Notes under the pieces: model-generated
Seen by the model: only the letters and a program-made list of their open reading frames with translations
What the model was told of the DNA's origin: nothing
Database searches by the model: none
Source: Acinetobacter tibetensis
GTDB lineage: Bacteria; Pseudomonadota; Gammaproteobacteria; Pseudomonadales; Moraxellaceae
Length of the DNA: 64,000 nt
Direction: 5' to 3'
Assembly (NCBI RefSeq): GCF_023824315.1
Contig: NZ_CP098732.1
Location: 806,001-870,000 of the forward strand
Part shown: one piece after another, positions 1 to 7,713 of the stretch
How the letters are laid out: the number at the start of each line of letters is the position of its first letter
How positions within the stretch are numbered: the stretch's first letter is position 1
Program-made: the position numbers and the translations under genes

Positions 1-273
1 ATAATGGTCGAAATGCACGCCAAAACCATCAAAGTCACGGATGTGTTCTTTTTGCACATTGGCAATTTGTTGTTCTGGAGAAATGCCATTGGCTTCGGCA
101 CGTAGCATAATGGCTGTACCATGAGCATCATCCGCACAGACATAAGTCACATCATGTCCCATCGCACGCATGGCACGAACCCAGATATCTGCTTGGATAT
201 AACCGAGTAAGTGACCCATATGGATAGGGCCATTGGCGTATGGTAGGGCGTTAGTGACTAAAATATTACGCAC
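1..273 (-). CDS. metG: Methionyl-tRNA synthetase, N-terminal part (runs off the window)
   Basis: This is the first 91 codons of class I methionyl-tRNA synthetase, which charges tRNA-Met in the cytoplasm. The reading begins [20 protein letters not shown], containing the Rossmann-fold entry and the HIGH-type ATP signature in the form HMGH. It continues with the conserved [10 protein letters not shown] segment and [11 protein letters not shown]. The start is a GTG at 271-273, preceded by a purine-rich GAGAGAG; the ATG a little upstream is out of frame. The gene is transcribed away from the accessory genes that follow. Identity is very secure; only the C-terminal part is missing because the window ends. 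Confidence 0.97.
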   Translation of the reverse strand, partial: MRNILVTNALPYANGPIHMGHLLGYIQADIWVRAMRAMGHDVTYVCADDAHGTAIMLRAEANGISPEQQIANVQKEHIRDFDGFGVHFDHY

Positions 274-449
274 GGATATGACTCTCTCATTCGTATTTTA
301 TATAAGGTCAACGATTTTACCTGATGAATGAGGTAATACAAAGAGATGCTTCCTAAAAAGTAGAATAAAAACAAGAGATGATTTAATTTCTGCATGTTAG
401 TCTAACCGCAGTTTTATTTATTTATTTAATTTAATAACATAAGGTAAAT

Positions 450-1703
450 ATGAGCATATTTTTGTTTGAGAATGGTCAGTTAAATGCCATACAAGGAACA
501 ACATTTATCAATGAATCTATTTTAGAGCGTCAGCATTTACAGCATGCTTTAAAGCAAAATATTAGTGTGATTGCAGCCGATTGTTTAGTTTTAACGGAGG
601 AATATGCAGAATGGGATGCTTCACGTAAACGTATTGATTTATTAGCAATTGATAAACAAGCAAACTTGGTGATCATAGAGTTAAAACGAACGGATACGGG
701 TGATCATATGGAGTTACAAGCTCTTCGTTATGCTTCTATGATTTCTACCATGACTTTTGAGCATGCATTGGATGTATTGGTGGAATACAGAAACAAAAAT
801 GGAGAGGAAGGCTTTACAAGAGAAAATGCTAGAGAAGCTATTGAGGATTTTATTGAATTAGAAGCGATTAATGAAACAAATTTTGGTAATGATGTTCGAA
901 TCATTTTGGTTTCTGCTGAGTTTTCTAAAGAACTCACTACATCAGTAATATGGTTGAATGAGAGAGACTTGGATATTACTTGTGTTCGAATGAAACCATA
1001 CAAATATCAAGATCAAATTTTGATTGATATCCAGCAGGTGCTGCCTTTGCCTGAGGCTAAAGATTATCAAATACGAGCTCAAAAGAAAGCTGAAGAAAGA
1101 AGAGAAATACAGAAAAATCTAAATAATCGGGATTATTCTAAATACCTATTTAACGGATTGGAGTTAAATAAAAGAAAACTTGTATTAGAGCTAATTAAAA
1201 CACATATTAAAAATAATAATATTTTATCTTTTGAAGATTTATTATTTGATTTTCCTCAAGAATTAAGAAAGGGGAGGAAGATGTATAAGCGTTATGATGA
1301 AGTGATTCAGACAAATGATAAGAATAGATATTTTTCTGAAGTTGATGAGATTCTAAATTTGAATGATGGAAAATTTGTTATTTCAAATCAATGGGGGGCT
1401 GGAAATATTCAGGCAATTTTGGATAGAGCTGATGAGTTAGGTTATGAAATAGAGATTGTTACTGACAATGTTTCAGTAATTAAAGAAGTAGTTTTTGGAG
1501 AGTATCAGATTCAACAATTATCAAACCTAAGTATTAACATAAGCAAAAATCAAGTGCTGCAATCGGTTGTAAAACCTATATTAAGAGAAATTGCTATTAG
1601 AATTAATGTTGATTTAAATAACTTGAAAGGTAATGAAAAAAATACAAGATCATTAGGTTCTGACGTGATTCAGAGAATCTCTCAATTGGAGAAAGAAAGA
1701 TAG
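450..1703 (+). CDS. PD-(D/E)XK nuclease-like protein (DUF91/NucS-like N-terminal part)
   Basis: A 417-residue protein of unknown role. Residues about 55-85 show a restriction-endonuclease-like core: RIDLLAIDKQANLVIIELKR gives an acidic residue on one strand followed by E-L-K on the next, the usual metal-binding D...ExK arrangement, then a helix (MELQALRYASMIS) as in NucS/DUF91 proteins. The C-terminal half is highly charged, rich in Lys and Asn, coded by AT-rich DNA, and contains an SNQWGAGNIQ motif I cannot assign. The start ATG follows AAGG. The gene lies between metG and apbC, which are neighbours in E. coli and others, so it looks like an accessory insert. A role in DNA cleavage or defence is inference. 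No signal peptide or membrane segment is visible. Confidence 0.6.
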   Translation: MSIFLFENGQLNAIQGTTFINESILERQHLQHALKQNISVIAADCLVLTEEYAEWDASRKRIDLLAIDKQANLVIIELKRTDTGDHMELQALRYASMISTMTFEHALDVLVEYRNKNGEEGFTRENAREAIEDFIELEAINETNFGNDVRIILVSAEFSKELTTSVIWLNERDLDITCVRMKPYKYQDQILIDIQQVLPLPEAKDYQIRAQKKAEERREIQKNLNNRDYSKYLFNGLELNKRKLVLELIKTHIKNNNILSFEDLLFDFPQELRKGRKMYKRYDEVIQTNDKNRYFSEVDEILNLNDGKFVISNQWGAGNIQAILDRADELGYEIEIVTDNVSVIKEVVFGEYQIQQLSNLSINISKNQVLQSVVKPILREIAIRINVDLNNLKGNEKNTRSLGSDVIQRISQLEKER

Positions 1704-1776
1704 AAAATTAGAAATGGTTATGTATCCATTTTGAAATAACAGTGATAATACGTGCATTCAGCCCGTTTTTAAGAGT

Positions 1777-2586
1777 ATGCAGTCCATGATCGATGATGAT
1801 TTTGATTTCGACCAACCCGTGACCCGAATTCCGCAAAATCCACAAGCGACTAAACTATTGGGCAATCAACTTTTACAACAAGCTGAACAATACCTTGCCT
1901 CAATGGGGAGTCGACCACATGCACAATTGGTCGAGTCGCTACGTCAGCTCGAGTCTGAAGATCCGTACTTTGCAGTAATGGCCGATCAACTCGAGTATGA
2001 AAGTGATGAACCGATGGCCAATGACGTGCTCAATCTGTTGTATTTTTGGCAAATGGCCAATGAAAAAGAAGCGGATATTACTGAGTTTCAATTGCCCCAT
2101 TTAATCCAAACGGATTATTTCCAAGCAGCTTTACTTGAAGCGTATGATGCGATGGATTTGGGCGCATTCCAAGCCCAACGCCGCAGTGTGATTGAAGAAA
2201 CCTTAAAACTGTATCAACAGCAGTGTTATGCAGGTTGTATTACGGTTCTTTATGGTCAAATTGAAGGGATTTTGACGGATACACTGATTGAACATAGATA
2301 TTTACAGCAAAATCAAACCAAGTTTGTCGATGTGTATAAAATCGTACCGGGTTTGAAAGGTCATGAGGTCAAAAGCTTATGGCATAAAGTCAAAATTGCC
2401 AGTGAAATCAATCCGTATTTTCTGAGCCTTGAAGCATTGAAAATGGATACAAGCTCAAGTGTTACCGCCAGCCGTCATAATATGGTACACGGTGCAGACG
2501 TTACTCATTTCACTCAAGCACGCAGTTTTATTTTGTTTATTTGGTTGTTTGCCGTCATTAGCTTTATCAGCACTTTAAAGCGTTAA
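1777..2586 (+). CDS. Conserved hypothetical protein with a C-terminal HEPN-like region
   Basis: A 269-residue protein I do not recognise by name. The N-terminal 110 residues are acidic and helical. Residues about 145-260 look like a HEPN fold: a helix YAGCITVLYGQIEGILTDTL is followed later by R233-HNMV-H238-G, an R-x4-H signature in the RN..vHG context typical of HEPN ribonucleases and their inactive relatives. A hydrophobic C-terminal helix (SFILFIWLFAVISFIS) could be buried or membrane-facing. The start may instead be the ATG at 1786, which has better spacing from AAGAG at 1771. It lies 73 bp after the nuclease-like gene on the same strand. RNase activity is inference from the motif only. 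Confidence 0.5.
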   Translation: MQSMIDDDFDFDQPVTRIPQNPQATKLLGNQLLQQAEQYLASMGSRPHAQLVESLRQLESEDPYFAVMADQLEYESDEPMANDVLNLLYFWQMANEKEADITEFQLPHLIQTDYFQAALLEAYDAMDLGAFQAQRRSVIEETLKLYQQQCYAGCITVLYGQIEGILTDTLIEHRYLQQNQTKFVDVYKIVPGLKGHEVKSLWHKVKIASEINPYFLSLEALKMDTSSSVTASRHNMVHGADVTHFTQARSFILFIWLFAVISFISTLKR

Positions 2587-2728
2587 TCTATTCCTTATCG
2601 TGGTACAGGATGGCGTTTAAATTGCTGCATCCTGTACAGCTATTGTTTCAATATGCTGTTTTGTATTTTATTCAATTCAGATCACGGTATAACTATAGAC
2701 GGGTGCTATAACAGAAAAGGGTGTAACA

Positions 2729-3202
2729 ATGACCGTTGAAAATAAAATTGATGAATTAAAAGACAAAGCTGCGGAACTTGGTGATGATTTAAAACAAGTC
2801 GCAAAAGATGCTCAAATTGAAGGCGAAAATGCGATGGATGAATTAAAGAGTTCTGCTGTCGAAGTCAAACAAGCTGCCGAACAAAAGCTTGATGAAGTGA
2901 AGGACAAGCTAGATGAACAACAAGCTGCGGATGAAGATGCAGGTTTTGATAGCACCATTGAAGATGCCAAAGCCAAATGGGCTGACGTGCAGCATCAGGC
3001 GCAAGAAAAGTACGAGCATTTAAAAGCAGAAGCGAGTCATTTACTTGATGAAGCTAAGGTGAAATCAGCAGAGCTGAAACAGGAAGCTTCGGTCAAATTT
3101 GACGAATTAAAAGTTCAGGCAACTGAAAAATTTGATGAACTGAAAAAAGCCGCGACTGACAAGCTCAACAAATTTAAAAAAGATGATCATGATCAAACTT
3201 AA
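2729..3202 (+). CDS. Charged helical LEA/apolipoprotein-like protein
   Basis: A 157-residue protein consisting almost entirely of Ala, Lys, Glu, Asp, Gln and Leu in a heptad/11-mer pattern (repeats such as KLDEVKDKLDE, KFDELKVQATE, KFDELKKAATD). It has no cysteine, signal peptide or membrane helix. Such sequences form long amphipathic helices, as in LEA-like, YtxH-like and apolipoprotein-like proteins, and are often linked to desiccation or stress, but no function is shown here. A similar protein is encoded at 53438-53893. An AAAAGGGTG run precedes the ATG as ribosome binding site. The coding region is convincing; the role is unknown. Confidence 0.7.
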   Translation: MTVENKIDELKDKAAELGDDLKQVAKDAQIEGENAMDELKSSAVEVKQAAEQKLDEVKDKLDEQQAADEDAGFDSTIEDAKAKWADVQHQAQEKYEHLKAEASHLLDEAKVKSAELKQEASVKFDELKVQATEKFDELKKAATDKLNKFKKDDHDQT

Positions 3203-3269
3203 TTTTAAATTATCTTGATCAGGTTAAATGAGTGAGCGTTCGACATGGACGTTGAGTGGCTTTAGGTCA

Positions 3270-3581
3270 TTAATGATTTATGCTGACCCATTCGATTTGA
3301 CGAATTCGGTCATTCACTACAGTAATGGTATAGCGTTTACCTTCTATTTCGTAAACATAGTGCATTGCAGTGTAGTTTCTTTGATTTTCGCTGATTGTTG
3401 AACTGCTCATGCCCTCGGGGGACTGTCCCATATGCGTTGCTAATTTTTGATAACTGTCGCCAACGTGTAGCACTACGCCTGATGAGGTTCGTAGACTGTT
3501 GAGTTGTTGTATAGCCGCCCAAATGCTTGAGGATATGCTGAAACATACGAAACTTAACACTAAAACATGCCGTATTTTCAT
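3270..3581 (-). CDS. Small exported protein, DUF2845-like
   Basis: A 103-residue protein beginning MKIRHVLVLSFVCFSISSSIWA, a clear Sec signal peptide with likely cleavage after WA. The mature part has the pattern G-x-S-Y-x-K-L...MG-x-P and ends in a short beta-rich segment (YVYEIEGKRYTITVVNDRI), as in small periplasmic DUF2845/OmpA-linker-like proteins whose core is thought to follow the product of one gene to the next. The ATG is preceded by GGAGATTGCC, a good ribosome binding site. It is transcribed towards the helical-protein gene. Function is unknown; the family assignment is by general pattern only. Confidence 0.55.
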   Translation of the reverse strand: MKIRHVLVLSFVCFSISSSIWAAIQQLNSLRTSSGVVLHVGDSYQKLATHMGQSPEGMSSSTISENQRNYTAMHYVYEIEGKRYTITVVNDRIRQIEWVSINH

Positions 3582-3909
3582 GGCAATCTCCTGTTTTTAT
3601 CTCAGATATGTTGGTTGCCTCGGTATTTTGAATAATGTGCTGTGAAGCTCAAATGAGTTAAAGCCTGTATTTTAAAATTTAATGCCTATTTATTTACAAA
3701 ACAGCATGGAAATTGTTAATTGTTTACCCTTTTTAAGGGTATGGAAATCCTCATTTTCCAGTGATGAAAATAAAGTCAGATGATATCTGACTGAAACACT
3801 CGGTTTTTTCTGGCTTATTGCCAAAGTGGCGCGGTGAAATGCTTAACCTAACGGAAAATAACCGTTAAACTATGTCATTCAGCTGTATATCCAGACTTGG
3901 AGTAAATGT
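3582..3909. other. Intergenic region between divergent genes, with two inverted repeats
   Basis: This 328-base stretch separates the divergent small exported protein and apbC, so it must hold both promoters. I see no open reading frame of note. Two short inverted repeats are visible: TACCCTT-TTT-AAGGGTA at 3725-3741 and TAACGG-N7-CCGTTA at 3849-3867. The second sits about 45 bases upstream of the apbC start, a position that would suit an operator. No convincing sigma-70 hexamer pair with good spacing was found. Confidence 0.4.
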
Positions 3910-5163
3910 ATGTCGTGGCTTTCTTCACTTAAATCTGTTTTTTCACCCGCTCAGGAGGTGAAAGAAGAAGAAATCCAGCAAGTTTTACAACAATATCTTC
4001 TGCCGAATTCAAATCACGCATTAAAAGACCGTATTTCGCAAATTAATGTGCAAGGTCGAGTCTTACAAATCACCATTAATACCTACCCTGAAGAAGCCGA
4101 TCATTTACAGCAAATTCATGATGATCTGGCAGATGCCCTTGAAAAATGTGGCATTCAGGAACTCAATATGCATGTAATTCAGCAAAAAACAGGACATAAG
4201 GTGGGTGGCTGTGGGCATAATCATGCGCAAGGCGAAAGCTGTTCAAGCCCTGCTAAACCAGAAAAAACCAATTTACCGCCAGTCATGGATGCTGCTGCAT
4301 CGACTCAGACTGAAACAGAAACCGATCCGAATAATCCTCCAATTGCCAAAGCAGCCCCGCAACAGCGCGATGTGCCGAAGCATCCACGTATTCAGAATGT
4401 GATTTTAGTGTCTTCTGGTAAAGGTGGTGTCGGTAAATCAACGACGACAGTCAATTTGGCGTTGGCATTGCAGCAATTGGGACTAAAAGTTGGTGTATTA
4501 GATGCCGACATTTATGGCCCAAGTATTCCTACCATGTTGGGCAATGCGGGTAAAACCCCAATGATTGAAGCGGAAAACTTTGTTCCGCTTGATGCGTATG
4601 GACTTGCTGTACTTTCGATTGGGCATTTAACTGGTGACAATAATACCCCTGTGGCATGGCGTGGTCCTAAAGCAACAGGTGCATTAATGCAATTATTCAA
4701 TCAAACCTTATGGCCAGATTTGGATGTGCTAATGATTGATATGCCTCCAGGAACTGGAGATATTCAATTGACTTTGGCACAGCGTATTCCAGTGACTGGC
4801 GCAGTGATTGTGACCACGCCACAAAATGTCGCACTCTTGGATGCGACCAAAGGCATTGAATTGTTCAATCGTGTGCACATTCCAGTGATGGGTGTGATTG
4901 AAAATATGTCGACCCATATTTGCTCGAATTGTGGATTTGAAGAACAAATTTTTGGTACAGGTGGGGGAGATAAACTGTCAGAGCAATATCACATTCCATT
5001 GTTGGGACGTTTACCGCTCGATGCAGCCATCCGTGAAAATGCAGATGCAGGTCAGCCCTCTGTTATTGTTGGTGATGCTGCGGCAGAAAGCTACTTGGCG
5101 ATTGCGGAAAAAATCGTGGCACAATTAACCAAGTCGGATAAAGATAAAAATCGAATTTTCTAA
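3910..5163 (+). CDS. apbC: Iron-sulfur cluster carrier protein ApbC/Mrp
   Basis: A 417-residue Mrp/NBP35-type P-loop ATPase that binds and transfers [Fe-S] clusters in the cytoplasm. Residues 1-95 form the MIP18/DUF59-like domain. A linker follows with an unusual Cys/His cluster, GCGHNHAQGESC (about residues 100-111). The ATPase domain opens with the deviant Walker A SSGKGGVGKST near residue 168, followed by LDADIYGPS and MIDMPPGTGD. The cluster-binding pair C338-S-N-C341 is present in HICSNCGFEE. In many gammaproteobacteria this gene is divergent from metG; here four genes separate them. A strong bidirectional terminator follows. Confidence 0.95.
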   Translation: MSWLSSLKSVFSPAQEVKEEEIQQVLQQYLLPNSNHALKDRISQINVQGRVLQITINTYPEEADHLQQIHDDLADALEKCGIQELNMHVIQQKTGHKVGGCGHNHAQGESCSSPAKPEKTNLPPVMDAAASTQTETETDPNNPPIAKAAPQQRDVPKHPRIQNVILVSSGKGGVGKSTTTVNLALALQQLGLKVGVLDADIYGPSIPTMLGNAGKTPMIEAENFVPLDAYGLAVLSIGHLTGDNNTPVAWRGPKATGALMQLFNQTLWPDLDVLMIDMPPGTGDIQLTLAQRIPVTGAVIVTTPQNVALLDATKGIELFNRVHIPVMGVIENMSTHICSNCGFEEQIFGTGGGDKLSEQYHIPLLGRLPLDAAIRENADAGQPSVIVGDAAAESYLAIAEKIVAQLTKSDKDKNRIF

Positions 5164-5171
5164 ACTCGATA

Positions 5172-5203
5172 AAAAAGGGATGTTGATCGCAACATCCCTT
5201 TTT
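5172..5203. terminator. Bidirectional intrinsic terminator apbC/DUF2062
   Basis: AAAAAGGGATGTT, a six-base loop GATCGC, then AACATCCCTTTTT form a perfect 13-bp stem with A-tract and T-tract on either side. It lies between the convergent apbC and DUF2062 genes and can serve both. Confidence 0.9.
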
Positions 5204-5231
5204 ACATGAAAGTTTTGGCTGAGTATTTCTT

Positions 5232-5771
5232 TTAGGGATGAAATCTTTTATTCCATTTACGCAGAACTGACCAGCGCCAAATAATACGTGTGCAAATATA
5301 AAGAATAAATGCAGTTAACAATGCTTCTAATACTAAGCCTGTCATTAAAATTTTGGCAAGATGCAAGTCAATATGACCATGCCCAAAGTTTTTAACCCAG
5401 TTCAAAATCTGGTGTAATACCCCTAAAATCATATCTTTATCAATCATATTGACTTGAAAAATTTTACTGCCTAACCAGAAGCCCAAATATAAAATGGGTA
5501 CGACAGTGAGCGGGTTAGATAACCATGCAAGGGTTAGGCTCAGTGGGAGGTTCACTTCAATCAATAATACTGTGAACACAATAAACACACTGTGAAATGG
5601 CACAGGTAGAATGCCCCAAAAAGTACCAATAAAAACGGCATGGGAAATAGATTTTCGATTGACGTACCAAAGCACAGGATTCAAGGTGCGTTGACCAAAA
5701 ATCCGCATAAACTTCAGTTGATTGACTTTTTCAGGAGAGGGAAGCCACGATTGGAAAAATTTCTTTGCCAT
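5232..5771 (-). CDS. DUF2062 inner-membrane protein
   Basis: A 179-residue membrane protein of the DUF2062 family. The diagnostic block runs from about residue 45 to 110: IGTFWGILPVPFHSVF, then VNLPLSLTLAWLSNPLTVVP and a glycine-rich helix ILYLGFWLGSKIF. A further helix near the C terminus (LVLEALLTAFILYICT) gives about three or four membrane segments, and the C terminus is basic. The ATG at 5769-5771 begins MAKKFFQSW. Biochemical function of the family is not established. It is convergent with apbC and divergent from the LysE-type gene. Confidence 0.85.
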   Translation of the reverse strand: MAKKFFQSWLPSPEKVNQLKFMRIFGQRTLNPVLWYVNRKSISHAVFIGTFWGILPVPFHSVFIVFTVLLIEVNLPLSLTLAWLSNPLTVVPILYLGFWLGSKIFQVNMIDKDMILGVLHQILNWVKNFGHGHIDLHLAKILMTGLVLEALLTAFILYICTRIIWRWSVLRKWNKRFHP

Positions 5772-6142
5772 ACGAAATCAGCTTTTCAGGACAGGGTATT
5801 GTGCATGATTTAAGTGAAAAACGATAGTTGATTCACCTTTTTGCTATAAGGAACTGTGCTTTAGAGTTACATACCAAACTGAAAGTAAACTTAAAAAAAC
5901 TGCTGAATCATGGCTTTAAATTGTATAGCGCGACATAAAAATTAAATGAATTGTGACAAAAAATATAATATATCTTGATAGCGTGACCCACAGGTTTTAT
6001 TGGACTTATTGTTGTTAAAATGATGATTTTTATCGAATATGTTAAAGTCGCAAAAACTTTCTCGATTTTCCTTTACAATATTTTTTTTGCTATATTGAAA
6101 CAATTCAACTACGCTTCATTTGCTCAAATGTGAGGTAAGGGT
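5772..6142. other. Divergent intergenic region, AT-rich
   Basis: This 371-base stretch separates two divergent genes and must contain both promoters. It is very AT-rich around 5930-6100, with runs such as AAAAAATATAATATAT near 5958-5973. I found no -35/-10 pair with good spacing, no hairpin of note and no reading frame worth calling. Confidence 0.4.
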
Positions 6143-6736
6143 ATGGTTTCTTTGTTTTTTATAGGATTGGTGGTTTCTTTATTATTAACCCCAGGTCCTA
6201 CCAATACTCTACTTGCTTCATCTGGTATTCAGGTCGGCATTCGAAAATCATTTCGTCTTATTCCTGCAGAAGCATTTGGTTATCTAATTTCTATAACCGT
6301 ATGGGGTATCATTATTGGTACCGTATCGCGTCATTATCCTGTCATTCCGACTGCACTGAAACTTTTTAGCGCTAGCTATATTTTATTTTTAGCCGTTAAA
6401 CTATGGAAAACGGCAGATGTAGAAGAAAGTTTTAATCAACCAACCATTCGTGCTCGTGAGCTATTTTGTGCAACTTTGTTGAATCCTAAAGCACTTTTAT
6501 TTGCATCTGCTATTTTTCCAGCAGTTGTTTGGATCAATGTAGATGCTTACATTGCACATATGTTGGTATTTTTGATTTTGATTGTTCCTATTGCTTTTTT
6601 CTGGACTTTTATTGGTTCGATCTTGGCATCCAACCGAGTACGTTGGTTAACTAAATCTAATCTGCAAAAAACAGCATCGATTGTGTTGGTTAGTTTTTCT
6701 ATTCCATTGAGTTATTCGGCTTTATTAAACCTTTAA
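6143..6736 (+). CDS. LysE/RhtB-type amino-acid exporter family protein
   Basis: A 197-residue hydrophobic protein with about six membrane segments. The N terminus has the family signature LLTPGPTNTLLASSGIQVG (LysE/RhtB proteins show PGP followed by a small-residue-rich stretch). A second hallmark, ATLLNPKALLFASAIFP, sits near residue 115. Length agrees with the usual 200-210 residues. Family members export amino acids such as lysine, homoserine or threonine from the cytoplasm; the substrate here cannot be read from sequence. The ATG follows GAGGTAAGGGT. It lies 128 bp upstream of dcd on the same strand. Confidence 0.85.
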   Translation: MVSLFFIGLVVSLLLTPGPTNTLLASSGIQVGIRKSFRLIPAEAFGYLISITVWGIIIGTVSRHYPVIPTALKLFSASYILFLAVKLWKTADVEESFNQPTIRARELFCATLLNPKALLFASAIFPAVVWINVDAYIAHMLVFLILIVPIAFFWTFIGSILASNRVRWLTKSNLQKTASIVLVSFSIPLSYSALLNL

Positions 6737-6864
6737 TTTTCTCAAGCACGCTGTTGAATTTGCATTTTTAAAGCATGCAGCATCACATGTGCCCGTATTT
6801 TCATTGGGGCTGAATTAAGTTAAAGTACAGCGCAAGAATTGCTTGAAGTTTTGGAAATAGAATA

Positions 6865-7434
6865 ATGGCTATTAAGTCTGATCGTTGGATTCGCGAAATG
6901 AGCGAAAAACACGGCATGATTGAACCGTATGCGGAAAATCAGGTACGTTTGGATGAGAATGGCGAAAAGCTCATTTCTTATGGCGTGTCGAGTTATGGCT
7001 ATGATGTTCGTTGTGCGCGTGAATTTAAAGTGTTCACCAATGTTCACTCTGCAATTGTAGATCCAAAACATTTCGATGAAAAAAGTTTTATCGATATCGA
7101 GTCTGATGTTTGCATCATTCCACCAAACTCATTTGCTTTAGCGCGTACTGTGGAGTATTTCCGTATTCCCCGTAATGTGTTAACCGTATGTCTTGGCAAG
7201 TCGACTTATGCACGCTGCGGTATTATTGTAAACGTGACGCCGTTAGAGCCTGAGTGGGAAGGTCATGTCACGCTTGAGTTTTCCAACACCACCAATTTAC
7301 CTGCGCGTATTTATGCAGGTGAAGGTGTTGCGCAAATGCTGTTTTTTGAGAGTGATGAAGTGTGTGAGACTTCTTATAAAGACCGTGGTGGTAAGTACCA
7401 AGGTCAAACGGGTGTAACTTTACCGAAAGCTTAA
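6865..7434 (+). CDS. dcd: dCTP deaminase
   Basis: A 189-residue enzyme that converts dCTP to dUTP, supplying dUMP for thymidylate synthesis. The sequence begins [19 protein letters not shown] and contains the trimeric dUTPase-like core with [20 protein letters not shown] followed by [13 protein letters not shown], where the conserved Glu of LEPEWEG is the catalytic acid. The C-terminal glycine/lysine-rich tail [17 protein letters not shown] closes over the nucleotide. Length matches the 188-193 residues of bacterial Dcd. Linkage with apbC is common in Acinetobacter and pseudomonads. A strong terminator follows immediately. Confidence 0.97.
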   Translation: MAIKSDRWIREMSEKHGMIEPYAENQVRLDENGEKLISYGVSSYGYDVRCAREFKVFTNVHSAIVDPKHFDEKSFIDIESDVCIIPPNSFALARTVEYFRIPRNVLTVCLGKSTYARCGIIVNVTPLEPEWEGHVTLEFSNTTNLPARIYAGEGVAQMLFFESDEVCETSYKDRGGKYQGQTGVTLPKA

Positions 7435-7458
7435 TTTGCAGTAAGTTGTATTATCACT

Positions 7459-7493
7459 AAAAACCTATTTGTTCAGTCAAATAGGTTTTTTTT
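7459..7493 (+). terminator. Intrinsic terminator of dcd
   Basis: AAAAACCTATTTG, loop TTCAGT, CAAATAGGTTTTT forms a perfect 13-bp stem continuing into a T-tract. It lies 24 bases after the dcd stop codon. Confidence 0.92.
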
Positions 7494-7531
7494 ATGGCTA
7501 AAAATGCATCAAGCTCTGAATCTTCATTCAT

Positions 7532-7563
7532 CGGAAAATGTCGACATTTTCCGAGTTTTTTTT
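7532..7563 (+). terminator. 22-bp perfect palindrome followed by a T-tract
   Basis: CGGAAAATGTCGACATTTTCCG at 7532-7553 is a perfect palindrome, followed after two bases by eight T residues. Folded with a TCGA loop it gives a 9-bp stem and would act as an intrinsic terminator. A full terminator already follows dcd about 40 bases upstream, so this could be a back-up, or an operator ahead of the next operon. Confidence 0.6.
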
Positions 7564-7713
7564 GCAATCGTGTAATTATTCAGCATAATGAGGGTTAAAA
7601 ATGTCTTGGTGAAATGTACCTGATACGGAACATTTGACAGTAAAACAAAGCATAACCAAGTCTAGGATGAACAAAATAATGATGCGGAGCATCAAATAAC
7701 AAGGAAGGTCGCG

